This document shows positions 16,780-26,780 of a stretch of DNA of 64,000 bases, in pieces. The notes under the pieces were generated by a model. It was given only the letters and a program-made list of their open reading frames with translations, did no database searches and was not told the DNA's origin. A program made the translations under genes and the position numbers. Origin of the DNA: Nocardioides dokdonensis FR1436. GTDB lineage: Bacteria > Actinomycetota > Actinomycetes > Propionibacteriales > Nocardioidaceae. Within the stretch, counting starts at the first letter, position 1. The number at the start of each line of letters is the position of its first letter. The stretch is from assembly GCF_001653335.1 (NCBI RefSeq), contig NZ_CP015079.1:186001-250000 (forward strand), in the 5' to 3' direction.

Positions 16780-18170
16780 GCGCTGCTCCTCTCGTGCTCG
16801 CCGGACGTGCGGGAGCCGGGCTCGTGGAACTTCTCGGCCACCGGTCGGATCATCAGGTTGGCCACGAAACCCACGACCAGCACGCCCACCATCGTCAGCA
16901 GCGCCGGGCGGTAGTCGCCGGAGACCAGCTTCCCCGGTTCTCCCTGGGCGTCGAGGAAGGCGTTGACGATCAACGGCCCCGCCACGCCCGCGGCGGCCCA
17001 CGCTGTCAGGAGCCGGCCGTGGATGGCGCCGACCTCGAAGGTGCCGAAGAGGTCGCGCAGGTAGGCCGGCACGGTGGCGAAGCCGCCGCCGTAGAAGCTG
17101 ATGATGATGCCGGCCAGCGCCACGAAGACGATCGTCGACGTCGATCCGCCCAGCGCCAGCGCCAGGTAGAGCACCACGCCCACACCGAGGTAGATCATGT
17201 AGATCGGCTTGCGACCCACCTTGTCGGATGTCGTGGACCACACGAAGCGACCGGCCATGTTGCAGATCGACAGCACTCCGACGAAACCACCCGCCGCGGC
17301 CGCGCTCACCGCCGACGTGCCGCCCTCGCGGAAGAAGTCCTGGATCATCGGGGAGGCCTGCTCGAGGATGCCGATGCCGGCCGTGACGTTGCAGAACAGC
17401 ACGGTCCACAGCAACCAGAACTGCGGGGTGCGGATCGCGTTGTTCGCCGAGACGCTGGCGTCGGTGACCATCGCGTCCTGCGATGCCGCGGGGTCGTAGC
17501 CCTCCGGCGACCAGTCGTCGGCGGGGACCCGCACGATGAGGGCACCGAAGAGCATGAAGGCCAGGTAGACCAGGCCCAGGGTCACGAACAGCGCAGACAC
17601 CGCGCCCCCGCTGGCCACCGACCCCGGGTCAGAGGAGTCGTAGCCGGAGTCGTAGAGGGCCATCAGCCGGCCGCTGACCGGGCTGGCGACCATGGCGCCG
17701 CCGCCGAAGCCCATGATCGCCATGCCGGTGGCCAGCCCCGGCCGGTCGGGGAACCACTTGATGAGGGTGGAGACCGGGGAGATGTAGCCGATGCCGAGCC
17801 CGATGCCGCCGAGCACGCCGTACCCGAGATAGACCAGCCACAGCTGGTCGGTGCTGATGCCGAGCGCCGCGACCATGAACCCGGAGGACCAGAACACCGC
17901 GGCCGTGGCCATCGCGGCACGCGGGCCGTTGCGGTCCACCCACGTGCCGAACACCGCCGCCGACAGCCCCAGCATCACGATCGCCAACGAGAAGACGAAG
18001 CCGATCTGGGTCAGCGTGGTGTCGAAGTGGGCTACCAGCGCGCTCTTGTAGACGCTGGTGGCATAGACCTGGCCGATGGACAGGTGGACGGCGAGCGCCG
18101 CCGGTGGGATCAGCCACCGGGAGTAGCCGGGTCGAGCGACGGTGCGCTCGCGCGAGAGGACTGCCAGCAC
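16776..18170 (-). CDS. OFA-type (oxalate/formate antiporter-like) MFS transporter
   Basis: 464 residues with twelve predicted membrane segments. It begins RWLIPPAALAVHLSIGQVYATSVYKS, the hallmark of the OFA group, with GTWVDRNGPR as the loop 2-3 motif and DKVGRKPIYM as its repeat in the second half. The family exchanges small mono- or dicarboxylates; the substrate here is unknown. The GTG at 18170 is preferred: AGGAG lies 6 nt upstream and the homologous N-terminus starts there, though the frame is open further upstream. Next to an acyl-CoA dehydrogenase, so an organic acid substrate would fit. Confidence 0.85.
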   Translation of the reverse strand: MLAVLSRERTVARPGYSRWLIPPAALAVHLSIGQVYATSVYKSALVAHFDTTLTQIGFVFSLAIVMLGLSAAVFGTWVDRNGPRAAMATAAVFWSSGFMVAALGISTDQLWLVYLGYGVLGGIGLGIGYISPVSTLIKWFPDRPGLATGMAIMGFGGGAMVASPVSGRLMALYDSGYDSSDPGSVASGGAVSALFVTLGLVYLAFMLFGALIVRVPADDWSPEGYDPAASQDAMVTDASVSANNAIRTPQFWLLWTVLFCNVTAGIGILEQASPMIQDFFREGGTSAVSAAAAGGFVGVLSICNMAGRFVWSTTSDKVGRKPIYMIYLGVGVVLYLALALGGSTSTIVFVALAGIIISFYGGGFATVPAYLRDLFGTFEVGAIHGRLLTAWAAAGVAGPLIVNAFLDAQGEPGKLVSGDYRPALLTMVGVLVVGFVANLMIRPVAEKFHEPGSRTSGEHERSSA

Positions 18171-18315
18171 CTGGGTCTCCTGACGGACGACGGGGTCGGA
18201 AGCGACGCAGTCCTGACTACCGCCCGCGGACGGGCCGCCGACACACCCCCTGGTAGGTGCTGGCCCGGCTGTCCACGAGACGAGGCGGGCGCACGACCCC
18301 CCGGTCACCTACCCC

Positions 18316-18321
18316 TAGACT
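18316..18321 (+). promoter_or_regulatory. -10 box of the AccA3-like gene
   Basis: TAGACT, 34 nt before the GTG at 18356, giving a short leader that contains AGGAG (18346-18350). Unlike most genes here this one would have a 5' leader. Confidence 0.45.
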
Positions 18322-18355
18322 CCGAGCACCGTGCAGTCGTGAGCTAGGAGCCAGG

Positions 18356-20143
18356 GTGTCGCAAGTCAAGCCGTTGCAGAAGGTCCTGATCGCCAACCGT
18401 GGCGAGATCGCAGTCCGGGTCGTCCGGGCCTGCAAGGACGCCGGCATCGGCAGCGTTGCCGTCTACGCCGAGCCCGACCGGGACGCCGTCTTCGTCCGGA
18501 TGGCCGACGAGGCGCACTCCCTCGGGGGCGCGACGCCCGCGGACTCCTACCTCGACATCGCGAAGATCATCGCGATCGCGCAGAAGACCGGCGCCGACTC
18601 GGTGCACCCCGGCTACGGCTTCCTGGCCGAGAACGCCGACTTCGCCCAGGCCGTCCTCGACGCCGGGCTGGTCTGGATCGGGCCCCCGCCGGCCGCCATC
18701 GAGGCCCTCGGCGACAAGGCGAAGGCCAAGCACATCGCCCAGCGCGCGAACGCGCCCCTGGCACCGGGCACCAAGGACCCCGTCAAGGACGCCGACGAGG
18801 TCGTCGAGTTCGCGAAGGAGCACGGTCTGCCCGTCGCGATCAAGGCCGTCTTCGGCGGCGGCGGACGCGGCCTCAAGGTCGCCCGCACCCTCGAGGAGAT
18901 CCCCGACGCCTACGAGTCGGCCGTGCGCGAGGCCATCAGCGCCTTCGGTCGCGGCGAGTGCCTCGTGGAGAAGTTCCTCGACCAGCCGCGCCACGTCGAG
19001 ACCCAGTGCCTGGCCGACCAGCACGGCAACGTCGTGGTCGTCTCGACCCGCGACTGCTCGCTGCAGCGCCGCCACCAGAAGCTCGTAGAGGAGGCGCCCG
19101 CACCGTTCCTCACCGACGACCAGGTCGCCCGGCTCTACGAGTCCTCCAAGGCGATCCTGCGCGAGGCCGAGTACGTCGGTGCCGGCACCTGCGAGTTCCT
19201 CGTCGCCAAGGACGGCACCATCTCCTTCCTCGAGGTCAACACCCGCCTCCAGGTCGAGCACTGCGTCTCCGAGGAGGTCACCGGCATCGACCTGGTCCGC
19301 GAGATGTTCCGCATCGCGGCCGGCGAGGAGCTCGGCTACGACGACCCCGAGGTGCGCGGCCACTCGATCGAGTTCCGCATCAACGCCGAGGACGGCGGCC
19401 GTGGCTTCATGCCCGCTCCCGGCACCCTCTCGGCCTGGGCGCCGCCGCAGGGTCCGGGCGTGCGCGTCGACGGTGGTTACGAGAACGGCGAGACCATCCC
19501 CGGGTCCTTCGACTCCCTCGTCGCCAAGCTGATCATCACCGGTTCCACCCGCACCCAGGCGCTGGAGCGCTCGCGTCGCGCGCTCGACGAGTTCGTCGTC
19601 GACGGCATGCCGACCGTGATCCCCTTCCACCGCACCGTGGTGCGCGACCCCGCGTTCGTGGGCGCCTCCACCCCGTCGGGCGAGGGCGCGTTCGAGGTCT
19701 ACACGACCTGGATCGAGACCGACTTCGACAACCAGATCGAGCCGTACGCCGGCGCCAGCGCCGAGGCCGACGAGCCGGAGGAGCGCCAGAAGGTGGTCGT
19801 CGAGGTCGGCGGACGCCGCCTCGAGGTCGTCGTGCCTGCAGGCCTGGGCGGTCTGGGCGGCGGCGGCGCCGCCGGGGCGAAGAAGCCCAAGCGTGCGGCG
19901 GGCAAGAAGGCCGGCGCGGCCGCCAGCGGCGACGCCGTGGCCAGCCCGATGCAGGGCACCGTGGTCAAGGTCGTCGTCGAGGAGGGCCAGGAGGTCGCCG
20001 AGGGCGAGACCGTCGTGGTCATCGAGGCGATGAAGATGGAGCAGCCCCTCAAGGCGCACAAGGCCGGCACCGTGACCGGGCTCAGCACCGAGGTCGGTGC
20101 GACCGTCACCAACGGCGAGGTCGTCTGCGAGATCAAGGACTGA
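18356..20143 (+). CDS. Acyl-CoA carboxylase alpha subunit: biotin carboxylase plus biotin carrier domain (AccA3-like)
   Basis: 595 residues. It carboxylates its own biotin with bicarbonate and ATP. Biotin carboxylase part about 1-450: [41 protein letters not shown]-grasp [11 protein letters not shown] and [23 protein letters not shown] Gly/Ala/Lys linker (about 500-525) leads to the biotinyl domain with EAMKMEQ; the modified lysine is residue 560. It would serve one or more beta subunits, including the one at 8017. Same order as accA3 in mycobacteria. GTG at 18356 with AGGAG 5 nt upstream. Confidence 0.95.
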   Translation: MSQVKPLQKVLIANRGEIAVRVVRACKDAGIGSVAVYAEPDRDAVFVRMADEAHSLGGATPADSYLDIAKIIAIAQKTGADSVHPGYGFLAENADFAQAVLDAGLVWIGPPPAAIEALGDKAKAKHIAQRANAPLAPGTKDPVKDADEVVEFAKEHGLPVAIKAVFGGGGRGLKVARTLEEIPDAYESAVREAISAFGRGECLVEKFLDQPRHVETQCLADQHGNVVVVSTRDCSLQRRHQKLVEEAPAPFLTDDQVARLYESSKAILREAEYVGAGTCEFLVAKDGTISFLEVNTRLQVEHCVSEEVTGIDLVREMFRIAAGEELGYDDPEVRGHSIEFRINAEDGGRGFMPAPGTLSAWAPPQGPGVRVDGGYENGETIPGSFDSLVAKLIITGSTRTQALERSRRALDEFVVDGMPTVIPFHRTVVRDPAFVGASTPSGEGAFEVYTTWIETDFDNQIEPYAGASAEADEPEERQKVVVEVGGRRLEVVVPAGLGGLGGGGAAGAKKPKRAAGKKAGAAASGDAVASPMQGTVVKVVVEEGQEVAEGETVVVIEAMKMEQPLKAHKAGTVTGLSTEVGATVTNGEVVCEIKD

Positions 20144-20151
20144 GGCGTCCG

Positions 20152-20157
20152 TAGGCT
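20152..20157 (+). promoter_or_regulatory. -10 box of the YdbS-like gene (leaderless type)
   Basis: TAGGCT, then CTCGGGC (7 nt), then ATG at 20165. Confidence 0.6.
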
Positions 20158-20164
20158 CTCGGGC

Positions 20165-20647
20165 ATGGCCGACCTCCGCGACCCCGCCCACCGGGTCAGC
20201 CCGCGCGCCCGGCTCCTGTGGATCCTCGAGGAGGTCGTCGGGTCCGCGCTGGTCGCCGCAGCGCTGCTGGTCGCCACGCTCGGCTTCGACCTGTTCGACC
20301 TGCGGTGGTGGATGGTCTCGCTGCTGGTGGCGCTGCCGGTCCTCTACGTGCTGGTGGTGCCGCAGTGGCGCTACGCCGTGCACCGCTGGGAGGCCACGGA
20401 GACGGCCGTCTACACCCAGACCGGGTGGTGGTCGCGGGAGCGACGGATCGCACCGATGTCCCGCATCCAGACGGTCGACTACGCCCAGGGCCCGCTCGAG
20501 CGGTTGCTCGGCCTGGCCGACGTCACCGTCACGACCGCCTCCGCCGCCGGCGCGCTGACCATCTCCGCGCTCGACCGGGACACCGCGCTGCGCCTGGTCG
20601 ACGACCTCACGCTGCGCGCTGACGCCGTCGCCGGCGACGCCACGTGA
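20165..20647 (+). CDS. PH-domain membrane protein, YdbS-like
   Basis: 160 residues: two membrane helices (about 20-42 and 47-66) and then one bPH2 domain (VHRWEATETAVYTQTGWWSRERRIAPMSRIQTVDYAQGPLERLLGLADVTVTTAS). YdbS/YdbT-type pairs occur widely as adjacent membrane proteins with PH domains; in Bacillus they are linked to resistance to a heterologous antimicrobial peptide. Its last 4 nt overlap the YdbT-like gene (GTGA), so they are made together and likely form a complex. Confidence 0.85.
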   Translation: MADLRDPAHRVSPRARLLWILEEVVGSALVAAALLVATLGFDLFDLRWWMVSLLVALPVLYVLVVPQWRYAVHRWEATETAVYTQTGWWSRERRIAPMSRIQTVDYAQGPLERLLGLADVTVTTASAAGALTISALDRDTALRLVDDLTLRADAVAGDAT

Positions 20648-22134
20648 GCGCGCTCGAGCCCGACCCGACCACGTGGCAGCGCCTGGACCGGCGGATGCTG
20701 CTCGTCCACCCGTTGCGCGAGCTGCTCCGGTTCCTGCCCTTCGTCCTGGGCCTGCTGGTGTTCGGATCCACGACCGACGGCCCGGTCTGGCTGCGCTGGG
20801 AGCTGCTCGGCGTCGCGGTGCCGGTCGTCCTGGGCCTGCTGCGCTACCTGACCACCTCCTACCGCATCCTGGACGGCAGGGTGGAGCTGCGCCGCGGTCT
20901 GCTCCAGCGCCACGTCCTGACCGCCCAGCTCGACCGGGTGCGCACCGTCGACACCACCGCCACGCTGCTCCAGCGGCTCCTGGGCCTGGCCAGCGTCAAG
21001 ATCGGCACCGGCAGCGCCGAGCAGGACCTCGACCTCGACGGACTGCGCGCCACCCGCTCGCGGGCGCTGCGCGCCGAGCTCCTGAGGGAATCCACCGAGA
21101 CACCTCCTGCCGTGGAGCAGGGTGAGCTCGTCGTACCTGCCCCGGCTCCCCCGCCCACGAGCCGAACCGTCCTGCAGCTCGACCCCTCGTGGGCGCGCTA
21201 TGCGCCCCTGACGGGTACCGGCCTGCTCATCGCCGGCACGCTCATCGGCGTCTGGACCCAGCTTCCCGGACCCCTGCGGCTGGACCCCAGCGGTCTCGCC
21301 TCCAGCGGGCTGGGTGGTCCCCTGCTGGCCCTGGTCGGCATGGTCGCCCTGGCAGTGGTCGTCTCCGGGCTGGCCGTCGGCGGCTACCTGGTGAACAACT
21401 GGGGCCTGGTGCTGCGCCACGAGGCGACACCCACCGGCGGCACCTGGCACCTGAGCCGTGGTCTGACGACCACGCGCGAGACCAGCGCCGACGACGAGCG
21501 CGTGGCGGGGGTCAGCATGACCGAGCCGCTGGGGCTGCGGCTCGCCGGCGCCGCGCGGCTCGAGAGCATCGTGACCGGGCTGAGCGGAGAGGGCCAGAGC
21601 GCGATGGAGCTGTCGCCGCCCGCACCGCGGACGGTCGTGGCCGGCGTCGCCGGCGAGGTGCTGGGCCGCCCCGCCCCGCCCACCGTGGCGCTGGTGCGCC
21701 ACGGTGCCGCCGCCGTACGCCGCCGTTGGACCCGCGCGGTGCTGCCCCCGCTGGTGCTCGGCGCGGGGTGCGTGGCGCTCGTCCTCACCGGCACCACCGG
21801 TGCGTGGCCGCTCGTGCCGGCCGTGATCGCCCCGCTGCTGGGCGTGCTGCTGGCCGTCGACCGGTCCCGGGCGCTGGGCCACGCGCTCGTCGAGGGCCAC
21901 CTCGTGGCCCGCAGCGGCAGCCTGCTGCGCCGTCGCGACATGCTCGACACCACCCACGTGATCGGCTGGAACCTGACCGCGACCTGGTTCCAGCGCCGCG
22001 CCGGCCTGACGACGCTCGTCGCCACCACGGCGGGCGGGCGGCAGTCCGTCCGCCTCCTCGACCTGCCCGAGGCCCGGGCCGTGCAGCTGGCCGACGCCGC
22101 CGTGCCCGGTCTGCTCGCTCAGTTCCGTCACTGA
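20644..22134 (+). CDS. Triple PH-domain membrane protein, YdbT-like
   Basis: 496 residues with three repeats of a two-helix membrane hairpin plus a bPH2 domain. The PH strands start near SYRILDGRVELRRGLLQRHVL (about 75), NWGLVLRHEATPTGGTWHL (about 250) and HALVEGHLVARSGSLLRRRDM (about 415). This is the YdbT arrangement. Function unknown; the architecture suggests a membrane-edge or lipid-sensing scaffold. GTG start overlaps the previous stop. Confidence 0.85.
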   Translation: MSALEPDPTTWQRLDRRMLLVHPLRELLRFLPFVLGLLVFGSTTDGPVWLRWELLGVAVPVVLGLLRYLTTSYRILDGRVELRRGLLQRHVLTAQLDRVRTVDTTATLLQRLLGLASVKIGTGSAEQDLDLDGLRATRSRALRAELLRESTETPPAVEQGELVVPAPAPPPTSRTVLQLDPSWARYAPLTGTGLLIAGTLIGVWTQLPGPLRLDPSGLASSGLGGPLLALVGMVALAVVVSGLAVGGYLVNNWGLVLRHEATPTGGTWHLSRGLTTTRETSADDERVAGVSMTEPLGLRLAGAARLESIVTGLSGEGQSAMELSPPAPRTVVAGVAGEVLGRPAPPTVALVRHGAAAVRRRWTRAVLPPLVLGAGCVALVLTGTTGAWPLVPAVIAPLLGVLLAVDRSRALGHALVEGHLVARSGSLLRRRDMLDTTHVIGWNLTATWFQRRAGLTTLVATTAGGRQSVRLLDLPEARAVQLADAAVPGLLAQFRH

Positions 22135-22164
22135 GACGGGGCAGACCCGAGTTCCGGTCCTCGG

Positions 22165-22170
22165 TAGGTT
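22165..22170 (+). promoter_or_regulatory. -10 box of pyc (leaderless type)
   Basis: TAGGTT, then GCGGGC (6 nt), then ATG at 22177. Confidence 0.65.
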
Positions 22171-22176
22171 GCGGGC

Positions 22177-25100
22177 ATGTTCTCCAAGGTGCTGGTGGCC
22201 AATCGTGGCGAGATCGCGGTCCGCGCGTTCCGCGCCGCCTACGAGCTCGGGGCCCGCACGGTCGCCGTCTTCCCGTACGAGGACCGGTGGTCCGAGCACC
22301 GCCTCAAGGCCGACGAGGCCTACGAGATCGGCGAGCGCGGTCACCCGGTGCGCGCCTACCTCGACCCGGAGGCCATCGTCGACGTCGCGGTGCGGGCCGG
22401 GGCCGACGCGGTCTACCCCGGCTACGGCTTCCTGTCGGAGAACCCCGGACTGGCCGAGGCCTGCGCGGCCGCCGGCATCACCTTCATCGGGCCCACCAGC
22501 GAGGTCCTCGAGCTGACCGGCAACAAGGCCCGCGCCATCGCCGCGGCCAAGGCCGCCGGCGTACCGACGCTGGCCTCGGTGGAACCCTCTACCGACGTCG
22601 ACGCCCTCGTGGAGGCGGCATCCGCGCTGCCCTACCCGCTCTTCGTGAAGGCCGTGGCCGGCGGCGGCGGGCGCGGCATGCGCCGCGTGGACGACCCGGC
22701 CAAGCTGCGCGAGGCCGTCGAGACATGCATGCGCGAGGGCGAGGGCGCGTTCGGCGACCCCACCGTCTTCATCGAGCAGGCCGTCGTCGAGCCCCGTCAC
22801 ATCGAGGTCCAGATCCTGGCCGACTCCCAGGGCGACGTGATCCACCTCTTCGAGCGCGACTGCTCCGTGCAGCGCCGGCACCAGAAGGTCATCGAGATCG
22901 CCCCCGCGCCGAACCTCGACCCGGAGCTGCGGGAGCGGATGTGCGCCGACGCGGTCCGCTTCGCCCGGGAGATCGGCTACCGCAACGCCGGCACCGTGGA
23001 GTTCCTGCTCGACCCGGCCGGCAACTACGTCTTCATCGAGATGAACCCCCGCATCCAGGTCGAGCACACGGTCACCGAGGAGGTCACCGACGTCGACCTC
23101 GTCCAGGCCCAGCTGCGCATCGCCTCCGGCGAGAGCCTCGCCGACCTCGGGCTGTCCCAGGACACCCTGGTGCTGCGCGGCGCTGCGCTGCAGTGCCGCA
23201 TCACCACCGAGGACCCCGCCAACGGGTTCCGTCCCGACACCGGCCAGATCACCACCTACCGCTCCCCCGGCGGCGGCGGGGTCCGCCTCGACGGCGGCAC
23301 CGTCTACACCGGCGCCGTGGTCTCGGCGCACTTCGACTCCATGCTGGCCAAGCTGACGTGCCGCGCCGCCACGTTCGACAAGGCCGTCGAGAAGGCGCGC
23401 CGCGCGGTCGCCGAGTTCCGCATCCGGGGCGTGGCCACCAACATCCCGTTCCTCCAGGCCGTGCTCGACGACCCCGACTTCGCCGCCGGCCGGGTCACCA
23501 CCTCGTTCATCGAGACCCACCCGGAGCTGCTCTCGGCGCGCGGCTCGGGCGACCGCGGCACCAAGCTGCTGACCTACCTCGCCGAGGTGAGCGTCAACCA
23601 GCCGTACGGCCCCGCGCCGGTGAGCCTGGACCCGGCCAGCAAGCTCCCGCCGACCCCGCTCGACGTGCCGGCGCCCGACGGCAGCCGTCAGGAGCTGCTG
23701 CGCCTGGGCCCCGAGGGCTTCGCCCGCCGGCTGCGCGAGCAGCGCGAGGTCGCGGTCACCGACACCACCTTCCGCGACGCCCACCAGTCGCTGCTGGCGA
23801 CCCGGGTGCGCACCCGGGACCTGCTCACCGCCGCGCCGCACGTCGCCCGGACCACCCCGGAGCTGTGGTCGCTGGAGTGCTGGGGCGGGGCGACGTACGA
23901 CGTCTCCCTCCGCTTCCTGTCCGAGGACCCCTGGGAGCGGCTGGCCAGCCTGCGCCAGGCGGTGCCGAACGTGTGCCTGCAGATGCTGCTGCGCGGACGC
24001 AACACCGTGGGCTACACGCCGTACCCCACGAGCGTCACCGACGCCTTCGTCGCCGAGGCGGCCGCCACCGGCCTCGACGTGTTCCGGATCTTCGACGCCC
24101 TCAACGACGTCGAGCAGATGCGGCCGGCGATCGACGCGGTGCGGGCCACCGGGACCGCGGTCGCCGAGGTCGCGCTCTGCTACACCGGCGACCTCTCCGA
24201 CCCCGGCGAGCAGCTCTACACCCTCGACTACTACCTGCGCCTGGCCGAGCGGATCGTCGACGCCGGGGCCCACGTGCTGGCGATCAAGGACATGGCCGGG
24301 CTGCTGCGCGCACCCGCCGCCCGCACCCTGGTCACCGCCCTGCGCGAGCGCTTCGACCTTCCCGTGCACCTGCACACCCACGACACCACGGGTGGCCAGC
24401 TGGCCACCCTCACCGCCGCCATCGAGGCCGGCGTCGACGCGGTCGACGCCGCGAGCGCGGCCCTGGCCGGCACCACGTCGCAGCCGTCGCTGTCGGCGCT
24501 GGTGGCCGCGACCGACCACTCCGATCGCCCGACCGGGCTGTCGCTCGCCGCGGTCAACGCGATGGAGCCCTACTGGGAGTCCACCCGGCGCGTCTACGCA
24601 CCCTTCGAGTCGGGACTCAGCGCGCCGACCGGGCGGGTCTACCGCCACGAGATCCCCGGCGGTCAGCTCTCGAACCTGCGCCAGCAGGCCATCGCGCTCG
24701 GGCTCGGGGAGAAGTTCGAGCAGGTCGAGGACATGTACGCCGCGGCCAACGACATCCTCGGCAACGTGCCCAAGGTGACCCCCTCCTCGAAGGTCATCGG
24801 CGACCTGGCGCTCGCCCTGGTGGGCCTGGGCGCCGACCCCGAGGAGTTCGCCGCCGACCCCGGCTCCTACGACATCCCCGACTCGGTCATCGGGTTCCTC
24901 AACGGCGAGCTCGGTGACCCGCCAGGCGGCTGGCCCGAGCCGTTCCGCACCAAGGCGCTCGCCGGTCGCACGTGGACCCCGCCGACCGAGGAGCTCGACC
25001 CCGAGGCCGCCGAGAAGCTGGCGGGCTCGTCGGTGCAGCGCCGCCGCACGCTCAACGAGCTGCTCTTCCCCGGCCCCACCAAGAGCTTCCACGAGGCCGT

Positions 25101-25569
25101 GGAGACCTACGGCGACCTGTCGGTGCTCTCGACGCGCGACTACCTCTACGGGCTGCGGCAGGGTGAGGAGCACGAGGTCGAGCTCGACGAGGGCAAGACC
25201 CTCATCATGGGCGTGCAGTCGATCAGCGAGCCCGACGAGCGCGGCTACCGCACCGTGATGGCCCTGCTCAACGGCCAGATGCGCCCGGTCAGCGTGCGTG
25301 ACACGTCGGTCGCCTCCGACGTCGTCGCGGCCGAGAAGGCCGACCCGTCGGTGCCCGGCCAGGTCGCGGCGCCCTTCCAGGGCGTGGTGACGATCGTGGT
25401 GGAGCAGGGCCAGCAGGTGGCGGCCGGCGAGACCGTGGCCACCATCGAGGCGATGAAGATGGAGGCCTCGATCACCGCACCGGTCGCCGGCACCGTCGAG
25501 CGGCTCGCGCTGCCCGGCACGCAGGCCGTCGAGGGCGGGGACCTGGTGGTCGTGCTGGCTGGCGCATGA
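22177..25569 (+). CDS. pyc: Pyruvate carboxylase
   Basis: 1130 residues, full length for the single-chain enzyme that makes oxaloacetate from pyruvate, bicarbonate and ATP. Biotin carboxylase domain about 1-450 ([53 protein letters not shown]); carboxyltransferase about 525-800 (TDTTFRDAHQSLLATRVRT, MLLRGRNTVGYTPYP, HTHDTTGGQ); PYC/OADA domain; C-terminal biotinyl domain with EAMKME, modified lysine 1094. Anaplerosis for the TCA cycle. Substrate biotin is attached by the BirA at 7132. The last 4 nt overlap the BenE-type gene (ATGA). Confidence 0.97.
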   Translation: MFSKVLVANRGEIAVRAFRAAYELGARTVAVFPYEDRWSEHRLKADEAYEIGERGHPVRAYLDPEAIVDVAVRAGADAVYPGYGFLSENPGLAEACAAAGITFIGPTSEVLELTGNKARAIAAAKAAGVPTLASVEPSTDVDALVEAASALPYPLFVKAVAGGGGRGMRRVDDPAKLREAVETCMREGEGAFGDPTVFIEQAVVEPRHIEVQILADSQGDVIHLFERDCSVQRRHQKVIEIAPAPNLDPELRERMCADAVRFAREIGYRNAGTVEFLLDPAGNYVFIEMNPRIQVEHTVTEEVTDVDLVQAQLRIASGESLADLGLSQDTLVLRGAALQCRITTEDPANGFRPDTGQITTYRSPGGGGVRLDGGTVYTGAVVSAHFDSMLAKLTCRAATFDKAVEKARRAVAEFRIRGVATNIPFLQAVLDDPDFAAGRVTTSFIETHPELLSARGSGDRGTKLLTYLAEVSVNQPYGPAPVSLDPASKLPPTPLDVPAPDGSRQELLRLGPEGFARRLREQREVAVTDTTFRDAHQSLLATRVRTRDLLTAAPHVARTTPELWSLECWGGATYDVSLRFLSEDPWERLASLRQAVPNVCLQMLLRGRNTVGYTPYPTSVTDAFVAEAAATGLDVFRIFDALNDVEQMRPAIDAVRATGTAVAEVALCYTGDLSDPGEQLYTLDYYLRLAERIVDAGAHVLAIKDMAGLLRAPAARTLVTALRERFDLPVHLHTHDTTGGQLATLTAAIEAGVDAVDAASAALAGTTSQPSLSALVAATDHSDRPTGLSLAAVNAMEPYWESTRRVYAPFESGLSAPTGRVYRHEIPGGQLSNLRQQAIALGLGEKFEQVEDMYAAANDILGNVPKVTPSSKVIGDLALALVGLGADPEEFAADPGSYDIPDSVIGFLNGELGDPPGGWPEPFRTKALAGRTWTPPTEELDPEAAEKLAGSSVQRRRTLNELLFPGPTKSFHEAVETYGDLSVLSTRDYLYGLRQGEEHEVELDEGKTLIMGVQSISEPDERGYRTVMALLNGQMRPVSVRDTSVASDVVAAEKADPSVPGQVAAPFQGVVTIVVEQGQQVAAGETVATIEAMKMEASITAPVAGTVERLALPGTQAVEGGDLVVVLAGA

Positions 25570-26780
25570 CCCAGGAGCACTCCCCCGTCGTCGCCGGCGT
25601 GGTGGCGGCGGTGGTGGGGTTCAGCAGCTCCTTCGTCGTGGTGCTCGCCGGGCTGGTGGCCGTCGGTGCGACGCCCGCCCAGGCCGCCTCCGGACTGCTC
25701 GCGCTGTGCGTCGCCCAGGCGCTGGGGATGGCCTGGCTCGCGGTGCGGCACCGCACCCCGCTGTCGCTGGCCTGGTCGACCCCGGGGGCCGCCCTGCTCG
25801 TCTCCACCGGCGCCGTCGCCGGCGGGTGGTCGGCCGCGGTGGGTGCGTTCCTGGCCACCGCGGTGCTCATCACGCTGACCGGGCTGGTGCCCGCCCTGGG
25901 TGACCTGGTCGCGCGCATCCCCGCCAGCCTGGCCCGCGCCATGCTCGCCGGGGTGCTGCTGCCGATCTGCCTCGAGCCGGTCCTGGGGGTGGCCGCCGCA
26001 CCCCTGCTGGTCGGGCCGGTGGTCCTGGCCTGGCTGGTCGGCCAGCGGGTCGCCCCGCGCTGGGCGGTGCCCGCCTCGCTGGTGGTGGCCCTGGTGGTGG
26101 TGCTCGTGTCGACGGCCGGCGAGGTGGGGCTCGCGGACGCCGTGCCGACGCTGGCCTGGACGACGCCGTCGTGGAGCGTGCCCGCGCTCGTGGGCATCGC
26201 CCTGCCCCTGTACGTCGTCACGATGGCATCGCAGAACGTGCCGGGCGTCGCGGTGATGGCGAGCAACGGCTACCCGGTGCCGTGGCGCGAGACGATGGGC
26301 GTGACCGGGCTGGCCACCGCCCTGGTCGCGCCGTTCGGCGGGCACGCCGTCAACCTCGCGGCGATCACCGCCGCGATGATGGCCGGGCCCGACGCCGGCC
26401 CGGACCGGACGGCGCGCTGGCGCGCGGCGCTCTCGGCCTCGGTGACCTACCTGGTGCTCGCCGCCTGCGCCGCGGGGCTGACCGCACTGGTCACCGCCGC
26501 CCCCGACGGTGTCGTGCAGTCGGCTGCGGGCCTGGCGCTGCTCGGCACGCTGGCCACGTCGCTGGCCGACGCCCTGGCGGACCCCAGGGAGCGGGTCCCC
26601 GCCGTGACCTGCCTCGTGGTCGCGGCCAGCGGGGTCACCGTGCTGGGCATCGGTGCCGCGTTCTGGGCGCTGGTGGTGGGCCTGGTCGTGCGGGCGGTGC
26701 TCAGCCCTCCCGCACCCGGAACGTCACCCACGGCGACCTCAGCCCCAGCCCGAAGCGCAGGGCGTCACCGCTCACCGTGA
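25566..26780 (+). CDS. BenE-family (benzoate/H+ symporter-like) transporter
   Basis: 404 residues with about 12 hydrophobic segments. Family landmarks: VVAAVVGFSSSFVVVLAGL, LAWSTPGAALL, MASQNVPGVAVMASNGYPVPW and APFGGHAVNLAAITAAM, the last two highly characteristic of BenE. The ligand may be benzoate, but no benzoate degradation gene lies nearby and pyc coupling (ATGA overlap) hints at another organic acid; this is open. The C-terminal 25 residues are Pro/Ser/Ala-rich and their DNA is shared with the end of the convergent SpoIID gene. Confidence 0.85.
   Translation: MTQEHSPVVAGVVAAVVGFSSSFVVVLAGLVAVGATPAQAASGLLALCVAQALGMAWLAVRHRTPLSLAWSTPGAALLVSTGAVAGGWSAAVGAFLATAVLITLTGLVPALGDLVARIPASLARAMLAGVLLPICLEPVLGVAAAPLLVGPVVLAWLVGQRVAPRWAVPASLVVALVVVLVSTAGEVGLADAVPTLAWTTPSWSVPALVGIALPLYVVTMASQNVPGVAVMASNGYPVPWRETMGVTGLATALVAPFGGHAVNLAAITAAMMAGPDAGPDRTARWRAALSASVTYLVLAACAAGLTALVTAAPDGVVQSAAGLALLGTLATSLADALADPRERVPAVTCLVVAASGVTVLGIGAAFWALVVGLVVRAVLSPPAPGTSPTATSAPARSAGRHRSP

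Noticed and set aside
20479..25173. A 1564-codon open frame on the minus strand opposite pyc and the YdbT-like gene
   Set aside because: Composition is that of an antisense shadow of GC-rich genes (Gly/Arg/Val/Asp-rich without domains), while the plus strand encodes full pyruvate carboxylase and PH proteins.
25566..26780. Aromatic acid degradation cluster
   Set aside because: The BenE-type transporter stands alone; no benzoate or catechol enzymes are in the window.
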